Of a stretch of DNA of 64,000 nucleotides, positions 11,722 to 21,535 are shown piece after piece. This DNA comes from Loripinus fragilis. Its lineage: Eukaryota; Mollusca; Bivalvia; Lucinida; Lucinidae. The notes under the pieces are model-generated. The model had not been told where the DNA came from. It worked only from the letters and a program-made list of their open reading frames with translations, and ran no database searches. The stretch covers positions 39,678,944 to 39,742,943 of the forward strand of contig OZ026530.1 in NCBI GenBank assembly GCA_964019695.1. The letters are read 5' to 3'. The translations under genes and the position numbers were made by a program. Each line of letters begins with the position of its first letter. The first letter of the stretch is position 1.

Positions 11722-12195
11722 CTGTTTGCCGAAGTGCCCATCTAGGGGTTTCAGGGATACAAAAGGTAGCTTGTGAAATATATTTAAGCCTAATGTGACT
11801 GGGACTGCTGTCTGTTGAAAAGCGGTGATTCATGATGTTGCTGATTATTTTGCCTTGGCGTTAATACGCTCTGTGAGGACAGGGGCTTCGTTTATTTTTG
11901 CTGAGTAAAATGTTGTGTTTCCCGCCTTCTTTAGCAATAACCTGGATAAGAGAGAGAGAGAGACATTTTTTAAACTCGATTATTTAAAATGCATATAGCC
12001 ACTAGCTTAACTTAAAGTTGAGATAAATTCCTATCAAAACATATATTGTGGGTGCTTAAACGAAAGGTATCTCTAAGATGTTTCCTTTAAGCAACCAGAA
12101 CGGAAATACCAAAACTAATCATTTGGGAAAATAATGATAGTGGTAATTTATTACAACTCTAAGCAAAGACTATGGTCCAGAGGAAATCAAATCAT
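11722..12195. other. Low-copy DNA with a weak FB-A relative
   Basis: A short (AG)n run occurs at 11951-11962. At 12036-12105 a degenerate inverted repeat (GTGGGTGCTTAAACGAAAGG against CCTTTAAGCAACC) resembles the FB-A family. Nothing else seen. Confidence 0.5.
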
Positions 12196-12414
12196 CTAGG
12201 GTAAAGTCGGGTAAATTCGGACAGACAGCTAAATTCGGACAACCACTTTGTTTGTTTCACAGTTCAATTATTGGAATAGAAAATAAATTAACTAAGCAAA
12301 CAGTGAAAATCCTGATGAGACGGCTCATAAGGAGCCGTCTTATCTGGATTTCCACTGTTTGCAAACGTGTGTCCGAATTTACCTGATGTCCGAATTTACC
12401 CGACTTTACCCTAG
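12196..12414. mobile_element. Mariner-like MITE with perfect 27-bp inverted repeats
   Basis: Starts CTAGGGTAAAGTCGGGTAAA (12196) and ends with its reverse complement (to 12414); the arms, which continue to TTCGGAC, match perfectly over 27 bp. The outermost CTA/TAG allows a TA target duplication, as in Tc1/mariner insertions. A complete FB-B foldback (12296-12362, GCAAACAGTG...CACTGTTTGC) is nested inside. No transposase. Confidence 0.85.
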
Positions 12415-12511
12415 CTTTGACTGTGATGTATTTTAGTTCTTCCTGTGATATTTATCACTAAAAATACTGTGCTTCCAGGTTTAACGTGACCCCCGTTTTA
12501 CCGATTATTCT

Positions 12512-12681
12512 TAAATGGTGATTTTTATTAAAAAGAAATTACAGAAATTAATTTAGATGAAGACCGCGTAATTAGATTTATGATTCTAACTTAAATACAA
12601 TCATTTATACAGGCTGGGATTAGTTGGAATTTTGGTATGTATTTGTTCCTCCACTGCGAATTTAGTCCCCAAGTGTACTTA
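12512..12681. repeat. Direct repeat R, copy 1
   Basis: About 165 bp, from TTAAATGGTGATTTTTATT to ATTTAGTCCCCAAGTG. It is repeated with modest divergence at 12869-13045. The two copies bracket the segment 12680-12860. Confidence 0.85.
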
Positions 12682-12860
12682 ATCGATATATAAATTAAAA
12701 AAGTCTTATAGAGATCAGTGGTGTAAATTGCGCTGATTCCGTAATTATTGGCATTGTGCTCTTCGTTTTAAATTTGCTCCCATTCTGTCTGTGTTTTGTT
12801 TAATTTTGGCTAGCTGTCAATGTTTAGATTTGGCTAGCTGCCGTCAATTCTTAATTAATA
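12680..12860. repeat. Copy of the left flank of the 107-bp satellite (satellite-free)
   Basis: From CTTAATCGATATATAAATTA to GGCTAGCTG-CCGTCAATTC, this matches 51313-51580 in the same orientation. That segment lies immediately before the 107-bp satellite. About 84 bp present there (51457-51540), which look like a diverged satellite monomer, are missing here between short repeats of GCTAGCTG/GTCAAT. Confidence 0.85.
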
Positions 12861-12868
12861 AATATTCT

Positions 12869-13045
12869 TTAATGGTGATTTTGATTGAAAAAGAAATTAC
12901 AGAAATTGATTTAGATGAAGACCGCGTACATGTTTTTAGATTTATGATTCTCGCTTAAATATTATCTTTTATACAGGCTGGGATTAGTTGGAATTTTAGT
13001 ATGTATTTGTTCCTCCACTCCGAATTTAGTCCCCAAGTGAACTTA
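12869..13045. repeat. Direct repeat R, copy 2
   Basis: Second copy of the 12512-12681 sequence; shared words include GATGAAGACCGCGTA and CAGGCTGGGATTAGTTGGAA. Spacing between copies is about 357 bp. Confidence 0.85.
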
Positions 13046-13385
13046 AAGAAATATGCGACTTTTTTCCAATGCGCACCTTTTCCGCGTCTGGAAACAGGTT
13101 AAAGCTGTCTGGGTCCTGTCTTTCAACCTTTCACGGATTCGGATCAACACAGCTTTCAGATATTCTTATTTCATATCGGTGTTCCGACATTTTCTTGACA
13201 AATGAAGTAATAAAGTGTCTGTAATACCTATTGACTTTTTATCAGAACTGATCATCTCAGTACCAAAGACAGATAAATGTAGCTCAGACGAAATCAAACG
13301 ACGTATACACAATTATCCTCATTACAAAAACGAAAATGGCCGAGTCTCTACTATATGGACGGTTTTTTAGAGCCGCGCACGACCT
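13046..13385. other. Low-copy DNA, nothing recognised
   Basis: I see no gene, RNA or clear repeat in this stretch. Confidence 0.5.
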
Positions 13386-13458
13386 GACCTCGTGGCCTAG
13401 TGGTTAGCCTGTCTAGCCTGAAGCTAGAGGACCTGAATCGATTCCCAGGTGCGCACCT
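13386..13458 (+). repeat. tRNA-like sequence (SINE head or tRNA pseudogene)
   Basis: An A-box-like TGGCCTAGTGG and a B-box-like GAATCGATTCC are spaced as in a tRNA gene. A 5-bp anticodon-type stem (TCTAG/CTAGA) carries the loop CCTGAAG. Position 33 is C instead of U and the acceptor ends do not pair, so this is not a functional tRNA. T-runs at 13476-13492 could terminate RNA polymerase III. Confidence 0.55.
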
Positions 13459-13825
13459 ACTTTCAGTGTGTGTTGTTTTTTCTTTCTTTTTTAACATTTT
13501 AATGCTAAATTGCTGCATATACTAGTAAATGGCATCATCAAAACGACCGAAATGGGCATTCCTGAACTTTTATATTGATTTACGCATGGAACCTATGGGG
13601 GTGGGGTTGAATTTGGCCCTTCTGATAGAGAATTAGTTCGGTGACTCCAGATTTTTATGCTTTTTTCTGAAAGGTAGTATAATAGTCCATGAAATAAAAA
13701 TAAATTCTTAAGATTTTCAACATCAGATTTTTTAATATTATGATTAATTCTAAAAACAAATTCCAATTTTTGGCGAATTGCCAAAATATATCATGCAGTA
13801 TCTTGTCAAAATATGGGATAAAACA
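13459..13825. other. Low-copy A+T-rich DNA
   Basis: Two overlapping reverse-strand frames of about 64 codons lie here with low-complexity composition. No gene supported. Confidence 0.45.
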
Positions 13826-14462
13826 GCCACCAGTTTTTTTTTGCCACACCAGAATTTGGCAAAATCACATCATCTTTCTAGTGGTGCAAAATGCTCAAAA
13901 CCACTAAAATACAAAAATACAGACATAAGGGAGCAAAACATATATAATTATGACTAAAAAAATATATGCCATCATAATGAAAAAAATGGTCAAAGTCAAA
14001 AACCCCGCGGGGTTTTCCAAAAACCCCGCGGGGTTTTTAAAACCCCGCGGGGTTTTTAAAACCCTGCGCGGGGTTTTTCCCCCACATTTTCAAATGGGGG
14101 AAAAACCCCGCAGGGTTTTTTGAAAAAAATAAATATCAAAATAAGTTCAAGAAATAAGTTTGTTTGATTGTAATTATTTCAGAAAATGATTGGTAAGGCT
14201 TAATTCCAACCCTTAATTTCCCCCGCGGGTTTTTTCTCCCATTTCAGATTGTGGGGGAAAAACCCCGCAGGGTTTTTTAAAAAAATAAAAAGGTTTGTTT
14301 TTAATTGTATTGCTTTACAAAACAATATAGAAGCTGAATTGAAGTTTTTCTCATCATTTGAAGCCTTTCAAGCAAAATAAAAAAAAACCCCGCGGGGGAA
14401 AACCCCCGCGGGGTTTTTCCCCCACAAAATGAAATGGGAGAAAAACCCTGCGGGGTTTTCAC
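13826..14462 (+). mobile_element. CCCCGCGGGG palindrome-cluster element, copy 1
   Basis: About 640 bp, with runs of the 18-bp palindrome AAAACCCCGCGGGGTTTT. Four near-consecutive copies span 14000-14078, followed by longer hairpins whose arms are CCCCGC(A/G)GGG blocks flanking CCCCCAC...GTGGGGG (14076-14116, 14218-14276, 14385-14460). Between the clusters the DNA is ordinary A+T-rich sequence. The reverse complement of the whole element occurs at 50393-51016, including the non-palindromic parts (for example CAGCCACCAG at one end and CATATATAATTATGACTAAA). It is a dispersed element; its mode of movement is unknown. Confidence 0.9.
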
Positions 14463-15523
14463 CAAAGAGTGATTATCAGTTTTATTAATGATTGAGATCA
14501 GTTATACATTTAGAGCTCATATTATTTAAGTTTTTACAGTAATTAAAGGCCTTAAAACAATTCTCTCGATGACCCCTCCCCCCCCCCCAACCCTTGTCCG
14601 CCACCCCCCCTCGTCCGCCATGCACTGCATCAGCGGTGATCACTACCAAGTTTGCACCACCGAACGGCCCAAAAAATATTGTTCAGGTAGCACTGATATT
14701 ATTTGTTTAGCACGATTCATTACATCCCAGTCAACCATTTATCAGTCATGTTAGGATGCGTCTTATGGGTTGAAACAGTTCTAACAGCAGATAAAAGCAC
14801 TAATATTAATAACGGCCATTTCAGTACCTGTCATACATAACTGCAATCTTATAAACTGGTTCATGTGTAGTACATTGACAGACAGTGCAGACCAGGATCA
14901 GATGCAGCAGAATGTAGCATCTGATCACGGTCTTCATTGATTGTTTAGGAATCATAGAATGGGTTGGGCATCAAGAAATTTGGGTCTTTTCTACAACCCT
15001 GTGTGTATCCTATAGAAACATCCTGGTCTAAAGCAGACCAATTTCACAGATCTTAATTGATGTACCAATTCCGGCTACACAGTGTCTTTCATGCATCCAA
15101 GGGTCCATGACGGGGGTCGCGCCTATAGCAATGCACCAAACTCCTGGGGAGTGTACAGGAAGATAGAGTACGGATTGGGTAGTTAAAAAAACTAAGATGG
15201 CAGATTGATTTCTAAATCTGCCTGACATTTTATTTTCTACTAGTTACAGAGGTATAGTGAGATTTACAAGAAAAGTATTACTGGAATGTGCTCACTTTGA
15301 CAACTAGCTGATGAAAGGTTAATTGATTTTGCCTTGTCAATTAGTTTTTAGCTACTTTCATTTTGCCTACAAGCTGACAAGTTCCCCACCCCCTGGCCCT
15401 GCCTCTGTAGACAGAAAATAACTAGTGATTAACTGTGATTTGCAAATAAATTTGTGTTGAGTTAAGTGAAAGAGTTGACTACTTGCGAGACAATACAGTC
15501 AAAGGGCTGTTAATATATAAAAA
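14463..15523. other. Low-copy DNA with a C-rich tract and an FB-B foldback
   Basis: A C-rich tract occupies 14572-14612. The FB-B type foldback at 14875-14945 pairs GATCAGATGCAGCA with a TAGCATCTGATC arm. Small open frames here have no recognisable motif. Confidence 0.5.
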
Positions 15524-15654
15524 TAACATTCTTGAGAGAGTGCTAGTCGAAAATATCATCCCGAGGAATGTGATTATTAACCGAGGCGCAGTCGAGGTTG
15601 ATAATCATATTTCGAGGGATGATATTTTCGACTAGCACCCTCTCAAGAATGTTA
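15524..15654. mobile_element. Palindromic MITE, TAACATTCTTGAGAG termini
   Basis: TAACATTCTTGAGAGAGTGC (from 15524) is inverted at the right end (to 15654). The arms run almost to a centre at ACCGAGGCGCAGTCGAGGT. The arm core TCGAAAATATCATCCCGAGG is shared, with changes, by the foldback at 62591-62687. Confidence 0.85.
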
Positions 15655-16436
15655 TATTTATTTTATTATACCGAACATTATTCCTTAATTTTCTAACCAT
15701 GGTGCAAGAGTTCCAAAGACACTGAACGCAATGCGTAATTGCCACGAATTATTGAATTATCTTTCACAAAAGGGTAGTGTTTGTAAACAGCTTGAATGCT
15801 CAAACTGGTCGTGGTCGCCGTTTAAACAAATCGTGCCATAATCACTGATGGCATCAAACACTTTAGGCTACTTCGCTTGCAGCGTCGCTTAAATCAACAT
15901 TGTAAATGGATCTGCTGTAGATGATGCGGTTTTGTTGCAAAACAGAAAATTTCGCCAAATATGCTCAAATTTGGTTTCAAAGTGTTCAGCTCGTTCTAAC
16001 TAAGAAAACGAGTACCCACACTTTATGTTTCTGTCCACAAATAACGAAGTTATTGGGAGTTTAAAGTGACACGGCCATGGCTCATTCATGTACATGTATC
16101 CGCCATTGTAGGTTAGCGTCTCCTCGTGTAAACGAACCGTACGCGCATCGGCGGCGCGCATGTGATAGTCGAAATTATCGCAGGGTGATAGTCGAAATTA
16201 GCACCTACCGGTCTGTGGAGGTTTTACATGGGGTTTCTATGTGAGGTATAATAATAACAATAACAGCTTACATAAACTTTTGCACTGTCACATTTTTAAA
16301 CAACAATTTTTAAGCCGGTACAGACAAACCATTGGCAGAACAGATAGAACGGGCCCACTGGGGACCGAGCCTGTTGTGTTAAAGTCAATTGTGACAGTAC
16401 AATGTATCGATGTAGATGTACATGTACAGTCGATAG
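15655..16436. other. Low-copy DNA, no supported gene
   Basis: A short repeat of GTGATAGTCGAAATTA occurs at 16160-16205. No gene or RNA recognised. Confidence 0.5.
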
Positions 16437-16565
16437 TAGTGGTAGGCCGATTTATCGAGCTCATCGATCATTGGTCATTTTCAGTGAACTGATTAATTGA
16501 TAGTGGTAGGCCAATTAATCGAGTTCATCGATCATTGGTCATTTTCAGTGAACTGATTAATTGAT
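16437..16565. repeat. 64-bp tandem duplication
   Basis: TAGTGGTAGGCC begins at 16437 and again at 16501. Each copy carries ATCGATCATTGGTCATTTTC and TGAACTGATTAATTGAT. Confidence 0.85.
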
Positions 16566-16566
16566 C

Positions 16567-17400
16567 GGTAGTTTTTCAATAATCAATTACTCGGTATAGA
16601 CATTCTGCTGCATTGGCCTTAAATTTTCAGCTTGATGTATTTGTTTAATATGACCCTTTCTTGCATTTTCAGTTTCTGGTATGGTCTAAATAATGTAGTG
16701 AATGTGTTCTTTTGGCTAGGGCACTGTTATTTGACACCTGTGACATGGTTGGCCAATCAACGCAACGCCACAAGGCATCTTCAAAGTACCATGATATGTC
16801 CCATATATGTATTCTATTTTAGTCGATTAATGATCGATCATTGGTCACTTGTTATTTCCGATGATCGATCATAAAAATCTAGCCGATTCCTACCACTATT
16901 AATTGATCGGTAGTTTTTCAATAATCGATTACTCAGTAAAGACCTTCTGCTTCATTGGCCTTCAATTTTTAGCTTGGTGTATTTATTTAATATGACCCTT
17001 TTCTGCATTTTCAGTTTCTGGTATGAACAGCATATGGTTCAAATAATGTACATAGGTTTAGATAAACAAAAGTTTTGAGTGTAAAATTGTAAATATATAC
17101 TAATCCATCAGTTTGAACATATGTTTTGGGTGCTCAAAAGAACCGTCTTATTGAGAGGGTTCTTTTGAGTACCCACAACATATGTTTTGGTTGAGAAAAT
17201 TAATTTTTTGGTACACACTCTGAACACCTAACATGTCTGGTCAATCAACTTGACCCCGTAAGGCATCTTAGACATACCTGGCATGATATGTACCATATAT
17301 AATATGTATTTTATTTTAGTCGATTAATGATTGATCATTGGTCACTTGTTATTTTCAATGATCGATTATAAAAATCCAGCCGATTCCTACCACTAGTCGA
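16567..17400. repeat. Diverged tandem duplication of about 340 bp, with FB-A insertion
   Basis: GTAGTTTTTCAATAATC occurs at 16568 and 16910, and later landmarks repeat in the same order (AGCTTGATGTATTT, TTCAGTTTCTGGTATG, TAGTCGATTAATGATCGATC). Copy 2 is longer because a complete FB-A foldback (17116-17192) sits inside it. Confidence 0.8.
17116..17192. repeat. Foldback element FB-A
   Basis: Arms ATATGTTTTGGGTGCTCAAA (left) and TTTGAGTACCCACAACATAT (right) surround a short centre, GTCTTATTGAGA. Best-preserved copy of this family in the window. Confidence 0.85.
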
Positions 17401-17944
17401 TAGAACCTCACAACCAGAAGAAATGATGCTGCATTCTCGGGACCGCCGTGACGTCACAGCCTTAGCGGCACATAAACAAATGTACCGAGGTGAATTGGAC
17501 AGTGAATTTTAACATTACGGGTAACAGGAAAATGATGAAAAACGTGCTGCATTCATTCAAATTCTCTGATTTTTCACCAGTCTGCGCTTAATTCGAAGGA
17601 AAAACATTGTCTTTTGTCCCACCACGATTGATTTAATTATAATTTCACCGATTATTCACAAATTATTGAAAATCTTGGATGTGGGTGGGGTGAACGGCTA
17701 TCAGTTTGCGATCATTTAGATGTGATCTCTAATGTCTTAGGAGCTTTAACAACAGTAGAACACTCAATGCCTTTGGTACAATATGCAGCCTGTCATAAGA
17801 AAAGTTCCCAGCTATTGTGATAAGGAATTCTAGCATAATCTCAAGATTTGTATCAATAGGCCTACATGGGGGGATCCAGGAATTTTCGTCAGGTGGGGCG
17901 TCCAGGTTTATCTGTCATAAAAAGATAAAAAATCTTAGACAATG
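17401..17944. other. Low-copy DNA with a CRE-type octamer
   Basis: TGACGTCA at 17449-17456 is a perfect CREB/ATF site consensus within a locally G+C-richer patch. Without a transcript start or gene nearby, regulatory meaning is unsupported. Confidence 0.4.
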
Positions 17945-19345
17945 TTTTTCTTTGGGTTTTTATGCCCACAAAGGAACTTTGGGAGGCATATAGTAATTGC
18001 ACAGTCCGTCCGTGTGTCCGTCCGTCCGTCCCGCTTCGTGTCCGGTGAATATCTCCTAGATTCTTTGAGGTAGGGATTCCAAATTTGGTATGTGGATACA
18101 TCTTGGGATGGCGGAGTGTCGCATACCATTTTCGGGTCACTGTGACCTTGACCTCTGACCTAGTTTTTAGAATAATCGTGTCCGGAGCATATCCCTTACA
18201 TTATTTGAGGTAGGAATTTCAAATTTGGTGTGTGGATGCATCTTGGGATGACAAAGTGTTGCGTACCATAATTGGGTCACTGTGACCTTGAACTTGACCT
18301 CTGATTTAGTTTCTAGAAACTGCATTGAGTCTGGTGCATATCTCCTATATTCTTTTAGATAGGAATTCCAAATTTGGTGTGTAAATGCATCTTAGGATGA
18401 CAGAGTGTCACATACCATTTTCAGGTCACTATGACCTTGACCTCTGACCTAGTTTTAAGAATTATTATGTCCTGAGCCTATCTCCTACATTCTTTGAGGT
18501 AGGAATTCTAAATTTGGTATGTGGATACATCTTGGGATTGTGGAGTGCCGTGTACCATTTTCGGGTCACTGTGACCTTGATCTTGACCTCTGACCTAGTT
18601 TTTGGAATAATCGTGTCCGGAGCATATCTCTTATATTATTTGAGGCAGGAATCTCAAATTTGGTGTGAGGATGCATCTTGGGATGACAAAGTTTCCCGTA
18701 CCATAATTGGGTCACTGTGACCTTGAACTTGACCTCTGACCTAGTTTCTAGAAACTGCAATGAGTCTGGTGCATATCTCCTATATTCTTAGAGATAGGAA
18801 TTCCAGATTTGGTGTGTAAATGTATCTTGGGATGACAGAGTGTCACATATCATTTTCGGGTCACTGTGACCTTGACCTCTGACCTAGTTTTAAGAATTAT
18901 TGCGGCCGGAGCCTAAATCCTAGGATGTGGATGCATCTTGGGATGGCGGAGTATTGTTTACCATTTTCGGGTCACTGTGACCTTGACCTAGCCTAGTTTT
19001 TAGAATAATCGTGTCTGGAACATATCTCTTATATTATTTGGGTAAGGAATCTCAAATTTGGTAAGTGGATGCATCTTGAGATGACGAAGTGCCGTGTACC
19101 ATAATCGGGTCACTGTGACTTTGAACTTGACCTCTGACCTAGTTTTTAGAAACTGCATTGAGTCTGGTGCATATCTCCTATATTATTTGATGGAGGAATC
19201 CCAAATTTGGGGTGATGATTTCTCTTGGGATGGCAGAGTGGTGCATACCATTTTGGGTCACTTTGACCTTGACATTGACTTCTGGCCTCATTTCTAGGTT
19301 TTTCCTGTTTGGAGCATATCTCCTATATTACAGCTTACTTTCCTC
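17945..19345. repeat. Trimeric tandem repeat with ERE-like palindromes
   Basis: After a header with a (GTCC)n run (18001-18032), monomers of about 139, 148 and 141 bp alternate to give a higher-order period near 433 bp (GTGTCCGGAGCAT at 18178 and 18610; GAGTCTGGTGCAT at 18327 and 18761). Each monomer carries 'aaatttggt(g/a)tgtg', 'catcttgggatg' and a conserved GGTCAC-T-GTGACC-TTGACC block. I count nine blocks at 18135, 18275, 18424, 18564, 18710, 18859, 18970, 19108 and 19256. Reverse-strand frames through it are repeat artefacts. It resembles repeats widespread in bivalve genomes. Confidence 0.9.
18135..19268. promoter_or_regulatory. Array of nine ERE-like and ERRE-like nuclear-receptor sites
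   Basis: Eight of nine palindromes fit GGTCAnnnTGACC exactly: 18135-18147, 18275-18287, 18424-18436, 18564-18576, 18710-18722, 18859-18871, 18970-18982 and 19256-19268. The one at 19108-19120 ends TGACT. Most are followed by TTGA(C/A), which creates TGACCTTGA, read as TCAAGGTCA on the other strand, the extended half-site of ERR/SF-1/FTZ-F1 receptors; further TGACCT half-sites follow. This is a consensus match only; binding and function are untested. Confidence 0.5.
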
Positions 19346-19512
19346 AAATGTGTCTTATGCTAGACCAATTCCTTTGGGGGCATTCGTCACGTGTTTGTGA
19401 CATTTCTTGTTTAGTCCTCAACTTATTTTACAGAAGTCCAATGGTTTATTTTAAAGAGAATTGTAATTTTCCAAGGATCCAGAAGGGGTCTATCATTTTT
19501 TCCAATGGGAGG

Positions 19513-20669
19513 CAGGGGCGTAGCTTGGCTTCAATGAATGTGTAGGCCTAATGGTAGGGGGGTCTGGGGGCATGCTCCCCCAGAAAAATTTTCGGTCCTA
19601 GACTGTCCAAATATGGATTTTGCAATTATTTCGCACTTATAAATGCGTTCATGCGATTGTTAGAAATTACAGGTAGTTATCACCATCATCGCCCATATGG
19701 CCTAACATGCTTATCAAGTTTGATCAACTTACGGTGCTGAAATGCAAAAACAAAATCATCGACCTGGGAGTCAGGGACAGGTATCATACTCTTTTAACCA
19801 TTAAATGGCCAATCACTACAAAAGTAGTCCGCTTTCTCATCTGCTGAATTGTTTTACAAGCGTCTTCGACAAACAGTGAGAGATCCAGATCTGGGTCTAC
19901 ACTGTTTGCCTCAATACTGACATTAGTCAATAATATTAGCAAATATATGCAACTAGAGGACTAAGGCAAACGCGTCTTTCATTTGCAGTTTTTGGCTGGT
20001 GCTTTAAGGGTTAGAAGGCTTATAGGAGCCTACATGGTTATATAGCAAGAAGACATGTGACATTGTAATGATCATCCCAAATAAAAGATACAATGTACTG
20101 TACATGTACGTTGAAAAACAAGCGACATCAAGTTTCAATATCTAAATGCAGGTAGCAACAAAACTATTAATTACAAGCCAACTTAGAAAAAAAAACTAAT
20201 TTTCTGCATTAAATTTGTCTGACGCAAACATGTTTATCACCCTGTCAACATCAAGTGTCTGTAGATCATCGCTACAAAGGACAGCCTGGCAGACATCATT
20301 GTTGAGCGCAAGTAGTTTTTAATTCTTTTCATGCTACCTTTGGCATGTTGCGGACGTCGGTGGCATGGTCAAAAGGACTCCAATTATGGTGAAAATGCAA
20401 TTATACAGGTTGCAAAGCTTCGTGCGATGGTTCATTTCCTATTGGGTAGGCTAGCAACATCACGTGACAGCTCGTCCTGGAACGCAAACAACCGTTCTTC
20501 TACAGTGGGTAATGGGTGACGTCTGTTATCAGGATAATTTGGAATATCTTTCTGATTTACTCACCCCCTACCCCCTCCATTTTATTGCATTTTTGGCGTT
20601 TATATTTTTTTTTTACTTTCTGAAAAAGTGTAGGCCGCGGCCTACATGGCCTAAAGGAAGCTTCGCCAC
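19513..20669. mobile_element. hAT-like non-autonomous element with probable target duplication
   Basis: Left terminus CAGGGGCGTAGCTTGGCTTC (19513) ending in GTGTAGGCC, and right terminus GGCCTACATGGCCTAAAGG followed by AAGCTTCGCCAC (to 20669), are inverted copies with several mismatches. TGGGAGG lies on both sides (19506-19512 and 20670-20676), consistent with a 7-8 bp hAT-type target duplication. The inside has no transposase frame. An FB-B foldback (19870-19909) is nested. CAGGGGCGTAGC termini are characteristic of hAT MITEs. Confidence 0.75.
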
Positions 20670-20676
20670 TGGGAGG

Positions 20677-21535
20677 GGTCCAACTTTTTACGGGGGGGAG
20701 GAGGGGCAATCGCTTATTCCCTATACCCATATCAGCAGTGTTTCCGCGAGAGTGCGTTTCTTGCGTTTTTGATGATTTATATTTTGTCATTTATAAGTTT
20801 CTCTAAAGTAACCCTTCGCCCGGAATATAAATTCGACAAATTTGCCTTGATTGACTTCTGTTTGGCCAGGCGACACATCCGATTCTCGGAATTCTAGTGT
20901 TTTTTTCCTTATCTTATTGTTTCAAGCTGTATATACCATACATGTACAAAATAATTTGAATAAAATATAATATTTGATCCAATTGAAACCGCTGATGGGT
21001 GATTTAAAAAAAAAATGCATCCGAAGTGTGACATTGGGGGTCAAATTTCAAAATTGCTCTATCATTATCTTTTTTACATCCTCTTAACCAGGGAACATCA
21101 AAATTTCAGAAACAAATACTGGTTTAAGAATAGAATTTAGGACAATGCTTTAAATTTAATACTTTAATCATTTTTTCCTTATTTTTTTACAATTCTATAA
21201 GCTACACTTAGCTTGATTATAAACAACACAGGTATGCAGAATTGTAAATATTCTTTCATGAACTGATGAAGTAGTTATTTATACACATTTTCAAAGTAAA
21301 ATTTAATCTTTCGCTCAAAATTTGCACTTGTAATAAAATTTTATGTGAAAATACACCCCTGGATTTTCACTGTGTAGAGGAAAAAGTTTTTCTAATTTAA
21401 ATAATAAGCATGATTTTTGTTAAAAATTGTTCTTAGATAACAAGTAGGGTATATGAAAAACATAGAACAAATTTTATTTGAATATATAGGATATAAAACA
21501 TATTAAACACAATAACATATGTTGGTAATGGAATG
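20677..21535. other. Low-copy, strongly A+T-rich DNA
   Basis: No gene, RNA or long repeat recognised. This stretch leads into the motif array starting at 21536. Confidence 0.5.

Noticed and set aside
13386..13458. Functional tRNA-Ser(UGA)
   Set aside because: The anticodon loop lacks U33, the acceptor ends do not pair and no proper variable arm is seen.
17449..17456. CRE octamer TGACGTCA as a promoter
   Set aside because: Several CRE-like words are scattered through the window with no associated gene or start site; a consensus match alone is not enough.
17889..18140. Reverse-strand frame with HPKMYPHTKFGIPTSKN as a gene
   Set aside because: It is a read-through of the tandem repeat monomers; the same peptide words recur in each monomer in different frames.
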